From contig JACOXB010000002.1 in the NCBI GenBank assembly GCA_016176505.1, positions 1 through 40,373 of the forward strand: a stretch of 40,373 nucleotides of DNA, given 5' to 3'. Of this stretch, positions 10,315 through 18,302 are shown piece by piece. A program made the translations under genes and the position numbers. This DNA is from Candidatus Colwelliibacteriota bacterium. GTDB lineage: Bacteria > Patescibacteriota > Minisyncoccia > UBA6257 > Colwellbacteraceae. The notes beneath the pieces are model-generated. The model saw only the letters and a list, made by a program, of their open reading frames with translations, was not told the origin of the DNA and made no database searches. Positions within the stretch are counted from its first letter, which is position 1; the number at the start of each line of letters is the position of its first letter.

Positions 10315-10868
10315 TTCTTTACGGAAAACGTTTTAGGCTCAAACTCTAGAGTGACTTGGAAGCGAACCACGCTGCCGGCGGCACTCGAGCTTTCCAAAAA
10401 TACTTTCTCGACTGACGGATTATTTTCAAAAATAGCGAGCTGGGCGGCTAAATCTTCGTAAGACCCGGCCGCTCCCTCAAGCCTTAACTCTTGGTCCGCC
10501 ACTGATATATCGGCTGATTCGAAAACTACCCGAGGATGAGTACTCGCCTCAAGAAAAGTGAAAGCCGGCGTAACGTCGACGTGGGCCGCGAGCACTTTCT
10601 GAAGATTATTAATTTGGGAATATAGAGTGATTAAATTTTCCTGCTCTTCAACTGAAACCTCGGCGCTAATAACCTCGGCCTCAGTTCTTAAATCTTCGAT
10701 GGAATTTTCCAGAAATAATTTATAACCGAATCTTAATCCTAGATAAACCAGGATAACCGCCAAAAACGTGATGAAGCTGGCGATTAAAATGCGCCGCGGC
10801 GTGCCTGTAGGCAAGCCGCCGGCCACGGCTTTAAACGCTTGGAACTCGTCCAGACGATAAGGACTCAT
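10311..10868 (-). CDS. pilN: Type IV pilus assembly protein PilN
   Basis: A 185-residue PilN-like protein with a cytoplasmic N-terminal peptide (MSPYRLDEFQAF), one membrane helix (ILIASFITFLAVILVYLGLRFGY), a coiled coil and a ferredoxin-like fold. The canonical PilN peptide that docks into PilM (consensus INLLP) is not obvious; a diverged binding sequence may replace it. It overlaps the pilM stop by 4 nt and pilO by 4 nt, giving a tightly coupled pilMNO unit. Confidence 0.82.
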   Translation of the reverse strand: MSPYRLDEFQAFKAVAGGLPTGTPRRILIASFITFLAVILVYLGLRFGYKLFLENSIEDLRTEAEVISAEVSVEEQENLITLYSQINNLQKVLAAHVDVTPAFTFLEASTHPRVVFESADISVADQELRLEGAAGSYEDLAAQLAIFENNPSVEKVFLESSSAAGSVVRFQVTLEFEPKTFSVKK

Positions 10869-11935
10869 TTTTTAATTTGTTTTAAGCCCAACCCTAGGGC
10901 GACAGCTAAGGTCGGCCCGAGCTCTGCCGTTAAGGAGGTGATTTCTCCGGGCAGACCCACTTTAGCAAAGGGTGAAGCCTTGATCGCTGTGAGGCCCAGT
11001 TCGGCTGTGACATATTTTTCCAAGCCCAGGAGATTGGCTCCGCCACCAGAGAGAATAATCCGATCAACTTTGGCCTGATAATCCTTTTCGTAAACCTCTT
11101 TCACCCTTCTTGCCTCGTTAAGTATAGCATCGAGATACGGCATCATTAAAGTGGATACTTCGTATTCGCCGCCGGTTCCGGTAAGCCCTCTTGTCTTTTT
11201 TAATTCTTCGGCCCGAGGAATAGTAATGCCGAGCCCTTTGGAAATTGCCTGGGTTAAGGCGTTACTCGAAAAATCGGTTTGGCTGTTGTATTTTAGATTC
11301 CCCGCCGCCGCCACGGCGATCGCGGTTGAACGGGCGCCAATGTCAATAATCAGGGAGGTGGTCGGATCGCCCCCGGTTAAGACCCGAGCCAAACTTATGG
11401 TTTCAATTTCTAAAGCCCTTAATTTCAGACCGACGTTTGCAAAAATCGTTTGATATTTCCTGATTTGTTCATTAGGCACAGCCACTAAAAAAATTTGTTG
11501 TTTTTTAATTCCCTTCTCATCCTCGACCTCGCCGATCGGCAACCAATCAATCGTAACCTCTTCAAGCGGCAAGGGGACAAAAGCCTTAATTTGATAAGGC
11601 ATGGTTTTCGATATCTCTTCCGGCGACATCAGTGGCATTTCAAGGAGAGTGGTGAAAGCGGAAAAGGCTGGTAATGATGCCGCCACCTCAACTCCTTTAG
11701 GTTTTAACTCTTTAAGCAGGATTTGAAGAAGTTGAACTGTCTCCTCTTCAAGAATCTTCAAGCCGCTCGTCTGGATAGCGTAATTCAAACGCTCCAAATG
11801 TCCCCGGCTTTCTAAGATGCCGTAGTTTTTAAGCGTCGGGCCTTTAGCCGAATTCTCAAGCTCAACGATTTTGATCGAGGCCGTACCAATATCAACTCCA
11901 AGATATGATTTCTCGCCAAAAGAAAACTTAAACAT
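10865..11935 (-). CDS. pilM: Actin-like pilus assembly ATPase PilM
   Basis: A 356-residue FtsA/MreB-fold protein. The phosphate-binding motif YLGVDIGTASIKIVELE starts the protein, the second phosphate loop is in SLIIDIGARSTAIAV, and the adenosine motif is RIILSGGGANLLGLEKYV. PilM is a cytoplasmic scaffold binding PilN. A candidate extended -10 box (TGGTATACT, 11949-11957 on the minus strand) lies 13 nt before the ATG and could supply an additional promoter within the pilus cluster. Confidence 0.93.
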   Translation of the reverse strand: MFKFSFGEKSYLGVDIGTASIKIVELENSAKGPTLKNYGILESRGHLERLNYAIQTSGLKILEEETVQLLQILLKELKPKGVEVAASLPAFSAFTTLLEMPLMSPEEISKTMPYQIKAFVPLPLEEVTIDWLPIGEVEDEKGIKKQQIFLVAVPNEQIRKYQTIFANVGLKLRALEIETISLARVLTGGDPTTSLIIDIGARSTAIAVAAAGNLKYNSQTDFSSNALTQAISKGLGITIPRAEELKKTRGLTGTGGEYEVSTLMMPYLDAILNEARRVKEVYEKDYQAKVDRIILSGGGANLLGLEKYVTAELGLTAIKASPFAKVGLPGEITSLTAELGPTLAVALGLGLKQIKK

Positions 11936-11948
11936 AGAAGCTAGTATT

Positions 11949-11957
11949 AGTATACCA
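11949..11957 (-). promoter_or_regulatory. Candidate extended -10 promoter before pilM
   Basis: TGGTATACT on the minus strand, 13 nt upstream of the pilM ATG. No -35 box is evident. It would allow pilMNO to be transcribed independently of the chimeric pilin gene. Confidence 0.35.
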
Positions 11958-11958
11958 G

Positions 11959-13332
11959 CTATGGAGCTCCTGTTCCCTGGGTCCAGGTTGTGGTCGAACC
12001 GTCAAGCGCAATCTTTAAATAGGTTATAGTTCCCGCGTTGTTAAAGGCGATAACTAGAATATTCCCCTTGGTATAGATCGCGATCGAATCGTTCGCATCA
12101 AGCTCCGTGGCGGTCGGATTAGTATCCTGCTCGTCTAGAATAAGCCACCCCGAAGCGCCTTCTATATGAAGTTTTGATTGAGGGGCTGTCGTGCCGATAC
12201 CCAAGCCAGTAGAATTAAGCCTCATCTTCTCGCTGAGGCCGATATTAAACAGGGTGGTGCTCGCGGCTATCTGTAAATCTTTATAAACTGAAGTCCCTCT
12301 ATTAATAGAGGTGACGAATCCCGTCGTACCATCATGGCCGATTTCCATGCCCGTTCCCCCCGAAGGAAGCGCGCCGCCGGTCGCCTGTAATCTTCCCGAA
12401 GCAACGGTTAGCACCGCGGTTGGGCTAGTGGTCCCGATGCCGACATTGCCGCTATTGAAGATCGCAGCGTAGTTAGTACCGCTGCCTTCAGCGCTAGCAT
12501 AGATACCAATATTCGTTCCAGACCCCCTCTCGGTGAAATAACCTCCGTAACTAGTACCGCTCAATCCGCCAGCTACTTGTAAGGCAGCCGCGACTGCATC
12601 CAAACTGCCGCCACTACCGAGAATACGCACCGCGCTAGTTCCACTAGAGACGACATGGAGTGAGACGGATGGGCTCGTCGTCCCGATGCCGACGTTGCCG
12701 GCCACGGTTAAGTCTCCTGAAAGTCTTCCGTTTTTCCACCTTAGATCAGGGGCGAGTTGGCCGATGCTATAGGTGTTATCAGTATTCGGCAGGAGGTCAG
12801 CATCAAAAGTAGCGGCCGAAACCCGGGCAATAGCTGACTGAATAGTTTTACTAATCGCTAGCTGGGGATTTGATGAGTTATAAGTTAAGGTCGCATCCAT
12901 CTGAACCGTAGCATGAGCACCAGCAATTTCGTATTTGGTGAATGTTAGACTATTAACTACTACTCGGCTCGTAGTCAGGGTTACCTCGGCGCCGGCCCCT
13001 TGTTTTAAATAAACGCCGTTGGCATCAGAGCGAATCACGGTTGGATCAAGACTAGCGTCCGACATTCTTAACTTTAGCGAACAAAAAGTAGTGCAGGCCA
13101 CGCCCTCATCCGTGCCTTCGTAAACTTTTTCAATCAGGCTCGATTGCCTTACTAGTCGCTCAACCGTAGTCAGAATCAGCGACAACTGCTGGTTAACTTC
13201 GCCACCAGCCTTTTCCCGAGTTTGAGTTCTTGTTCCGACTACCAAAATCCCGGTCAGAACCCCGGTCACAATCGCAAAAATAGCGGCGTAAACTAAAAGT
13301 TCAACTAAGGAAAACCCGCGCTGGTACTTCAT
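11959..13332 (-). CDS. Chimeric protein: prepilin N-terminus fused to tail-fibre-like repeats
   Basis: The start MKYQRG|FSLVELLVYAAIFAIVTGVLTG is a prepilin signal with glutamate at +5 and is followed by a PilW/PulJ-like domain to about residue 185. The rest carries three GNVGIGTTSP / GLGIGTTAP repeats like those in phage tail fibres and related trimeric beta-structures, glycine/serine/threonine-rich spacers, and the end YLKIALDGSTTTWTQG. No S74 peptidase chaperone domain is seen. At 457 aa it is far longer than a normal minor pilin. I infer a pilus-tip adhesin. It is the first gene of the pilus cluster, with its own -10 box 8 nt upstream. Confidence 0.8.
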   Translation of the reverse strand: MKYQRGFSLVELLVYAAIFAIVTGVLTGILVVGTRTQTREKAGGEVNQQLSLILTTVERLVRQSSLIEKVYEGTDEGVACTTFCSLKLRMSDASLDPTVIRSDANGVYLKQGAGAEVTLTTSRVVVNSLTFTKYEIAGAHATVQMDATLTYNSSNPQLAISKTIQSAIARVSAATFDADLLPNTDNTYSIGQLAPDLRWKNGRLSGDLTVAGNVGIGTTSPSVSLHVVSSGTSAVRILGSGGSLDAVAAALQVAGGLSGTSYGGYFTERGSGTNIGIYASAEGSGTNYAAIFNSGNVGIGTTSPTAVLTVASGRLQATGGALPSGGTGMEIGHDGTTGFVTSINRGTSVYKDLQIAASTTLFNIGLSEKMRLNSTGLGIGTTAPQSKLHIEGASGWLILDEQDTNPTATELDANDSIAIYTKGNILVIAFNNAGTITYLKIALDGSTTTWTQGTGAP

Positions 13333-13340
13333 TTACCTAA

Positions 13341-13349
13341 ATTATAGCA
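13341..13349 (-). promoter_or_regulatory. Extended -10 promoter of the pilus operon
   Basis: Minus-strand TGCTATAAT ends 8 nt before the ATG of the chimeric pilin gene, so the mRNA would begin at or near the start codon. No -35 consensus is seen. The divergent comFC gene begins 13 nt on the other side. Confidence 0.6.
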
Positions 13350-13361
13350 AATTTTAGGCGT

Positions 13362-14096
13362 GTGAGATCTGGGGGCGGTATACTAAATACTATCTACAGC
13401 ACACTAAATACAATTCTTGATATTCTTTTCCCGCCGCTTTGTTTGGGCTGCCGAACATACCTAGCCGAGAAAGCCAAGGCCGATCTCCTTTGCCAAAATT
13501 GTTTCAGCAAGATTCCCCTTTATCAAACGATTTTTCGGACCATGCCTACCGGCAGGCAGGCAAACGAAGGTCTCCCTCTTTTTGCAGTTACCCCCTATGA
13601 AGATAAAATAGCTCGGGAGTTAATTCATTATTTTAAGTACAAAAGCTTCCTCGCTGCCCGTAATCCCCTCCAAGAGCTGATTTTTAAATATTTAAATCTT
13701 TTTAAGATTAAACTCGAGAAAACCGTAGCTGTACCGATTCCCCTCCATAAAAAACGGTTTAGGGAACGCGGTTTCAACCAGTCGGAGATTTTAGCCGAAA
13801 TAGTCGGCGAGTATTTTAATCTGCCGATTGAGACCGAGCTCCTCACAAAAAACAAAAAAACTAAAGATCAAATTAAAATGAAGGATTACGACGAGCGAAG
13901 AAAAAATATAAAAGGCGGTTTTGTTTTAAATATAGAAAGACTGAAATATTTAAAAGCGGCGGGGATCGAGAAAATAATTCTAGTTGATGATGTTTATACT
14001 TCGGGCGCTACTATCGAAGAAGCAGCTAAGCTATTCCGCCGAGCCGGATTTAAAAACATCAATATCTTTGTTTTCGCTAAGGCCGGTTACGGTTAA
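13362..14096 (+). CDS. comFC: ComFC-family phosphoribosyltransferase (competence)
   Basis: Double-zinc-ribbon N-terminus (LFPPLCLGCRTY...LLCQNCFSKIP) followed by a phosphoribosyltransferase domain with the PRPP loop KIILVDDVYTSGATIEEA. The conserved FNQSEILAE region is present. ComFC/GntX proteins support uptake and processing of transforming DNA; with the retractile pilus next door this suggests natural transformation (inference). The only plausible start is the GTG at 13362, inside a repeat-rich stretch translated as GILNTIYSTLNTILD. A second repeat inserts MPTGRQANEG around residue 62. The 3' end overlaps the ATPase gene tail-to-tail by 20 nt. Confidence 0.88.
   Translation: MRSGGGILNTIYSTLNTILDILFPPLCLGCRTYLAEKAKADLLCQNCFSKIPLYQTIFRTMPTGRQANEGLPLFAVTPYEDKIARELIHYFKYKSFLAARNPLQELIFKYLNLFKIKLEKTVAVPIPLHKKRFRERGFNQSEILAEIVGEYFNLPIETELLTKNKKTKDQIKMKDYDERRKNIKGGFVLNIERLKYLKAAGIEKIILVDDVYTSGATIEEAAKLFRRAGFKNINIFVFAKAGYG
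13378..13412. repeat. ACTAAATAC micro-repeat in the 5' end of comFC
   Basis: GTATACTAAATACTATC...ACACTAAATACAATTC encodes ILNTIYSTLNTIL at the N-terminus of ComFC. The same kind of sequence is seen in leuS (FNTKYLIQNT) and tatD (ILNTKYNIL). Confidence 0.5.
13544..13561. repeat. GC-rich CCTGCC palindromic element in comFC
   Basis: GCCTACCGGCAGGCAGGC is a near-palindrome read in frame as PTGRQA in ComFC. Related CCTGCC...GGCAGG elements occur in leuS (20383-20403) and, outside genes, at 32841-32862. Confidence 0.5.
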
Positions 14097-16587
14097 AAAG
14101 GGCTTTCGTGATTTCTATGGCCGTAATGTTAATCGCGCCAACCGCGACAACTCCTAAGAGCCAAGGCCAAGGGAGACTAACGGTGTCCAAAAAGCTCTGA
14201 AGCGAAGGTGAATAAATTGCCGCTAAAGTCAAAATAATGCCAATAATAACCCCGATTATTAAATATCGATTACCGAATGGATTGTGCTTAAAAATACTCT
14301 CTCCTAATGATCTGATCGAGAAAACCAGAAAAAGAGTATAAAGCCCGAAACTGGCAAAAATAAAAGTTCTTACGATATCAGCCGGGAAGCCCTGGTTAAG
14401 CAAGACAAAATAAAGAGCAAATAAAAGCGCGCTCGAGGCTGTGCCGATACCTAAAATTAAAAACCGCATCTCTCGATCTAGGAGCCCTTTTTGGAATTTG
14501 GGCGGCCGTTCTTTTAAGCGATCGCCGCCGTCCTCAAATGCTAAGGCTACGGCTGGAAAACTATCTGAAAAAAAGTTCACCCAAAGAATCTGAAGCGCAT
14601 TTAAGGGTAGGGGCAGGCCGAAAATTAGAGCTCCGCCGATCAGGAAAAGCTCATCTAGGGAGTCTGAAAGTAAATAGACTATTACTTTGCGGATATTAGC
14701 TAAAATCTTCCGGCCCTCGCTAATCGCTGAAACAATGGTCTTAAAATTATCATCGAGAATCACCAGATCCGAAGCGGCCTGGGCCACATCAGTACCCGAG
14801 CCAACCGCCACCCCAATATGGGCCGCGGCGAGAGCCGGGGCGTCGTTCACCCCGTCGCCGGTTACGGCCACTGTCTCCCCTTTTTGTTCATAGAGTTCAA
14901 CTAATTTTAATTTTTGTTCCGGCGTTACTCGGGCAAAAATTTTGATTTTCGAGAATAATTTCTTTAATTCTTCCTCGCTCATTTTTTCAAGTTCGCTGCC
15001 GGTAATAACCTCGTCTTCCCCGATCTCAAAACCGATTTCTTTGCCCACCGAAAGAGCCGTGCCTTTATGATCACCGGTTACAATTACCGTTTTAATACCG
15101 GCTCGGGCCGCATCGCTAATCATTACCTTAACTTCTGGCCGAACCGGATCTTTAAAAGCAAGGAGGCCAATGAACTCTGAATCTCTTAAGAGGCCCAGCA
15201 CTCGATGGCCGGCAAAAGCTAGTTCGTCTACTTTTAGAATCAGATTTTCTTTTTCCTTATTACTGAGTTTAGTTTTTTCAATTAGATATTCTGGCGCCCC
15301 TAAATAGAGCCGGAAATGTTTTTTGGCGGATTTAATCTCAACAGCTGAAAATTTATCAAGAGAGTTAAATGGTTTTCGATCGATAATTTCGTTCTCGGTA
15401 AAAAGCTCAGTAAGCGATACGCCGGCTCTGGCTCCGGCCTTCACCAGCGCCGCATCAAGCGGCCGGCCAATCAGCCGCCAGTTATCAGTCGGATCATCAG
15501 GGTTTTCAATAATGACGTCAGTCGTAAGAAGGGCTAAGCGCAAAACCTCTTCGCCGAGATGCTGACTTACTATTTCATCAAGTTCCATTTTAGCTTGGGT
15601 TAAAGTGCCGGTTTTATCAGTTAGGATGACCGTTGTACTGCCTAGGGCTTCGGCCGCCAGGAGTTTTCTAACTACTCCTTTTTGCTTAGCGAGTCTCAAA
15701 ACGCCAACTGCTAAAATAACGGTTAAGGCCACTGGCAGTCCTTCGGGCACGGCTGAGACCGCAGCCGCTACCCCGATTAAAAACATATCGTAGGGATCAT
15801 AGCCGACCAGAAGTCCGGCGATAAAAAGAACGCTTATCAGGAGAATAAGAATAGCGCCGGCCCGAAAAGAAAACCTTGAAATTGCAAGCTGAAGCGGCGT
15901 CTTTTCAATTTCTTCCCTACCCACTAAAGCGGCCACTCTCCCAAGTTCGGTTTTTCCGCCAGTAGCCGTGATGATTCCCAGTCCTACGCCCTCGCTTACT
16001 AGGGTGCCGCCCCAAACCATCGAAGAACGGTCGCCAAGCGACGCTTCCAGAGAAACCACCCCGGGTTGTTTCAGAACCGGCAGGGACTCGCCGGTTAAAA
16101 TCGCCTCATCAACCAAAAGATTATTGGCCTTATAAACCCGGGCATCAGCCGCCACCCGGAGACCGGCAAAAAGTCGGATTAAATCTCCTGGCGCTAATTC
16201 TTCGGCATCAACTTCTTTCTCTTTGCCGTCCCTAATAACCCTGGCCCGCTCCTTAATATAGGTTTGAAGTTTCTGAAGCGCGGTTTCGGCCTTATTCTCT
16301 TGATAAAAACCAAGCAGGGCATTCACTAAAAGGGCGGCGAAAATAACCGTGCTACCCTTTAGATCCTGGATAATAAGAGTGACTACGCCGGCAATGAGCA
16401 GAATTAAAATCAGTGGACTCTTGAACTGATTAAGGAAAATCTTTAATTTAGTTGCCCGTTTCCCCTTGGGTAAAACATTGCGGCCAAATTTTTTAAGGCG
16501 GTCTTCGGCCTCGTTTTCGCTAAGCCCTTCACTAGAAGTTCCTAGGACATTAAAAACCTCTTCGGGCGACAAGTTCCAAAATTCCAT
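14077..16587 (-). CDS. P-type cation-transporting ATPase (P2 class)
   Basis: An 836-residue ion pump. Visible: N-terminal cation-ATPase domain, actuator motif LTGES, membrane motif VPEGLPVALTV (M4), phosphorylation site DKTGTLTQAK, nucleotide-binding domain, hinge motif TGDGVNDAPALAAAHIGVA, and M6 with LWVNFFSDSFPAVALAFEDG. The fold and PEGLP motif match P2-type pumps (Ca2+ or related). The ion cannot be fixed from sequence; Ca2+ is most likely. The ATG lies 20 nt downstream of the tRNA-Ser 3' end, so it may be cotranscribed with the two tRNAs. The 3' end overlaps comFC convergently. Confidence 0.92.
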   Translation of the reverse strand: MEFWNLSPEEVFNVLGTSSEGLSENEAEDRLKKFGRNVLPKGKRATKLKIFLNQFKSPLILILLIAGVVTLIIQDLKGSTVIFAALLVNALLGFYQENKAETALQKLQTYIKERARVIRDGKEKEVDAEELAPGDLIRLFAGLRVAADARVYKANNLLVDEAILTGESLPVLKQPGVVSLEASLGDRSSMVWGGTLVSEGVGLGIITATGGKTELGRVAALVGREEIEKTPLQLAISRFSFRAGAILILLISVLFIAGLLVGYDPYDMFLIGVAAAVSAVPEGLPVALTVILAVGVLRLAKQKGVVRKLLAAEALGSTTVILTDKTGTLTQAKMELDEIVSQHLGEEVLRLALLTTDVIIENPDDPTDNWRLIGRPLDAALVKAGARAGVSLTELFTENEIIDRKPFNSLDKFSAVEIKSAKKHFRLYLGAPEYLIEKTKLSNKEKENLILKVDELAFAGHRVLGLLRDSEFIGLLAFKDPVRPEVKVMISDAARAGIKTVIVTGDHKGTALSVGKEIGFEIGEDEVITGSELEKMSEEELKKLFSKIKIFARVTPEQKLKLVELYEQKGETVAVTGDGVNDAPALAAAHIGVAVGSGTDVAQAASDLVILDDNFKTIVSAISEGRKILANIRKVIVYLLSDSLDELFLIGGALIFGLPLPLNALQILWVNFFSDSFPAVALAFEDGGDRLKERPPKFQKGLLDREMRFLILGIGTASSALLFALYFVLLNQGFPADIVRTFIFASFGLYTLFLVFSIRSLGESIFKHNPFGNRYLIIGVIIGIILTLAAIYSPSLQSFLDTVSLPWPWLLGVVAVGAINITAIEITKALFNRNRP

Positions 16588-16607
16588 CTAATTAATTATA
16601 CCGATAG

Positions 16608-16692
16608 CGGAGGGTACAGGATTCGAACCTGTGAGGGGTTTCCCCCAACCGCATTTCGAGTGCGGCGCATTAGTCCACTCTGCCAACCCTCC
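16608..16692 (-). tRNA. tRNA-Ser(CGA)
   Basis: Class II tRNA: acceptor GGAGGGT/ACCCTCC, anticodon stem CCGCA/TGCGG with loop CTCGAAA (anticodon CGA), long variable arm, T-loop TTCGAAT, discriminator G. CCA is not encoded. It lies 1 nt from tRNA-Ala(TGC) in the same direction. Confidence 0.95.
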
Positions 16693-16693
16693 T

Positions 16694-16768
16694 TGGTGGA
16701 CCGTACCGGATTTGAACCGGTGACCCCCTCATTGCAAATGAGGTGCTCTGCCACTGAGCTAACGGCCC
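16694..16768 (-). tRNA. tRNA-Ala(TGC)
   Basis: Acceptor GGGCCGT/ACGGTCC includes the G3-U70 pair that marks alanine tRNAs; anticodon loop TTTGCAA (TGC); T-loop TTCAAAT; discriminator A followed by an encoded CCA. Forms a pair with tRNA-Ser(CGA). Confidence 0.95.
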
Positions 16769-16781
16769 AATCTTGTTGATT

Positions 16782-17423
16782 TTAGGCGGTTTTTTGCTCC
16801 TTTTCAACGACCTTCACTACTCGGGCCGCTGCTACTCTCCGTTTTTGGAATAAGGCGAAGCCAGTACCAAAAATTACGCCTAAAAAGTCCATGACAATGT
16901 CCCAAACCGTGTCCGCTAAAATCTGGCTACTGCCGCCGCCAAGTAATTGAGTATGCAATACCTTGTCAGAAGTTACTTCGACCACCTCCCAGCCAAGGCC
17001 GGTCACGGTGACTAAAATCGCCGCTATAAGAAGGGCTTTATTAAACGTTTTGCCATACCAGATTTCAATAAACCGTGACAGAGCCACTATAAAAATAAAG
17101 GAAACTACAAGGTGGGCTAATTTATCATAAGGAAAGCCGACAAGGTAAAGCTTATAAAGTCCAAGGCCGCCAAGGCCGTTAATAAAAAGACTGATAGCCG
17201 TTACTCCCTCGAGCTCATCAAGAACTTTGGTTTTGGCTTTACTGTCTGAATTATGAAAAATCATTCGGGGCAGAAAGATAATGAAAATAGAGACTAGGGC
17301 AAGAATAGCCATTAAACGCGGCCGATAAAATTCCGGAAACCAATTAGGATTGCCAAAAAATAATAGAGCGGCAGTTGCAAGATAGGCCGCAATAAGTAAT
17401 TTGATAAATAATCTATTTTTCAT
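16782..17423 (-). CDS. Polytopic membrane protein, YjdF/DUF2238- or VanZ-like
   Basis: A 213-residue membrane protein with about five or six hydrophobic segments. The conserved-looking residues are intramembrane acidic and histidine positions: YDKLAHLVVSF, TGLGWEVVEVTSD and DTVWDIVMDFLG. This pattern (D..H, WE, D..WD...D..G) resembles the DUF2238/YjdF family, whose biochemical function is unknown. The tail is basic and soluble. An extended -10 box (TGATAGAAT) lies 11 nt before the ATG. It is followed by the tRNA pair. Family assignment is from memory of the motif spacing and is tentative. Confidence 0.6.
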   Translation of the reverse strand: MKNRLFIKLLIAAYLATAALLFFGNPNWFPEFYRPRLMAILALVSIFIIFLPRMIFHNSDSKAKTKVLDELEGVTAISLFINGLGGLGLYKLYLVGFPYDKLAHLVVSFIFIVALSRFIEIWYGKTFNKALLIAAILVTVTGLGWEVVEVTSDKVLHTQLLGGGSSQILADTVWDIVMDFLGVIFGTGFALFQKRRVAAARVVKVVEKEQKTA

Positions 17424-17434
17424 CGCCGAGATTT

Positions 17435-17443
17435 ATTCTATCA
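17435..17443 (-). promoter_or_regulatory. Extended -10 box of the membrane protein gene
   Basis: Minus-strand TGATAGAAT, 11 nt upstream of the ATG at 17423. There is no obvious ribosome binding site in the short leader. Confidence 0.4.
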
Positions 17444-17456
17444 AAAATCGAAGCCG

Positions 17457-18014
17457 TTAGCTTGATCGCCGGAAGCAGTGAACCATATGGTCGTCCACCA
17501 TCCCGACTGCCTGCATATGGGCATAAATTATAGTCGGGCCTAGAAACTTGAATCCTCTTTTTTTAAGATCGGCCGCGAACTCGATTGCTTCTGGTATCAC
17601 GGTTGGATAATCGCTGTTTTTGCGGAGCGTGTGTTTGATTTGCTTACTTTTTACAAATCCCCATGAGTACTTGAAAAATGAGCCGAACTCTTTTTGGATC
17701 TCGAGAAAACGCGCCGCGTTATTTATTGATGCTTCGATTTTCTGCCGATTGCGGATAATGCCTGCGTCTTTCAAAAGCTTATTGATTTCGCGTCTACCGA
17801 ATTTAGCCACTTTTTTCGGATCAAAATTAACGTAGGCCTTTCTATAATTTTCCCGCTTTCGTAAAACGGTGAGCCAGTTTAAACCAGCTTGGGCGCTTTC
17901 TAAAACCAGAAACTCAAAAAGTTTCCTGTCGTCCTTAATGATCCCGCCCCATTCTTTATCGTGATATTCTCGAAGCAAAGGATTGCCTCCGGCCCAATCA
18001 CATCGTTTCTTCAT
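17457..18014 (-). CDS. tag: DNA-3-methyladenine glycosylase I
   Basis: A 185-residue member of the HhH base-excision glycosylases that removes N3-methyladenine. The start CDWAGGNPLLREYHDKEWG is the Tag signature; the zinc-snap residues are Cys5 and His18 near the N-terminus with His and Cys in the C-terminal DDHMVHCFRRS. The glutamate in FEFLVLESAQAGLNW is the base-pocket residue. Length is normal. The ATG lies 4 nt after the end of tRNA-Ala(GGC), so its mRNA may be released by tRNA 3' processing. Confidence 0.95.
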   Translation of the reverse strand: MKKRCDWAGGNPLLREYHDKEWGGIIKDDRKLFEFLVLESAQAGLNWLTVLRKRENYRKAYVNFDPKKVAKFGRREINKLLKDAGIIRNRQKIEASINNAARFLEIQKEFGSFFKYSWGFVKSKQIKHTLRKNSDYPTVIPEAIEFAADLKKRGFKFLGPTIIYAHMQAVGMVDDHMVHCFRRSS

Positions 18015-18018
18015 TCAG

Positions 18019-18089
18019 TGGACCCACGGGGAATTGAACCCCGGACTTCTCCATGCCATGGAGATGTGTTACCGCTATACCATGGGCCC
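18019..18089 (-). tRNA. tRNA-Ala(GGC)
   Basis: Acceptor GGGCCCA/TGGGTCC with G3-U70, anticodon stem TCTCC/GGAGA and loop ATGGCAT (anticodon GGC), T-loop TTCAATT, discriminator A, no encoded CCA (CTG follows). Together with tRNA-Ala(TGC) it reads all alanine codons. Confidence 0.92.
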
Positions 18090-18140
18090 GCAACCTCATC
18101 AAATCTTACAAAAACCCGAGCGAAAATCAACTTAACCCCC

Positions 18141-18178
18141 TACTAAAGTTTTTCTGCGATCGCAGAAAAACTTTAGTA
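18141..18178. other. 38-bp perfect palindrome
   Basis: The half-site TACTAAAGTTTTTCTGCGA is followed directly by its exact complement, with no spacer. An outer pair TCAACTTA (18127-18134) and TAAGTTGA (18178-18185) extends it after a 6-nt asymmetry. It lies between two divergent tRNA genes (Ala on minus, Ser on plus). It could be a cruciform, an operator or a shared regulatory site; a simple terminator is less likely, because both neighbours point away from it. Confidence 0.85.
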
Positions 18179-18218
18179 AGTTGAAAAATATCGCTAATGA
18201 GCTAAGATTTGGCCAAAA

Positions 18219-18302
18219 GGAGGGGTCGGATAGTGGTTTATTCCAACGGTCTTGAAAACCGTCGCTCGAAAGGGCTCGTGGGTTCGAATCCCACCCCCTC
18301 CG
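18219..18302 (+). tRNA. tRNA-Ser(TGA)
   Basis: Class II tRNA: acceptor GGAGGGG/CCCCTCC, anticodon stem ACGGT/ACCGT with loop CTTGAAA (TGA), long variable arm, T-loop TTCGAAT, discriminator G, no encoded CCA. It abuts the leuS stop codon on the opposite strand. Confidence 0.95.

Noticed and set aside
18141-18178. Palindrome considered as a simple rho-independent terminator
   Set aside because: Flanking tRNA genes transcribe away from it, and no gene is seen to end there.
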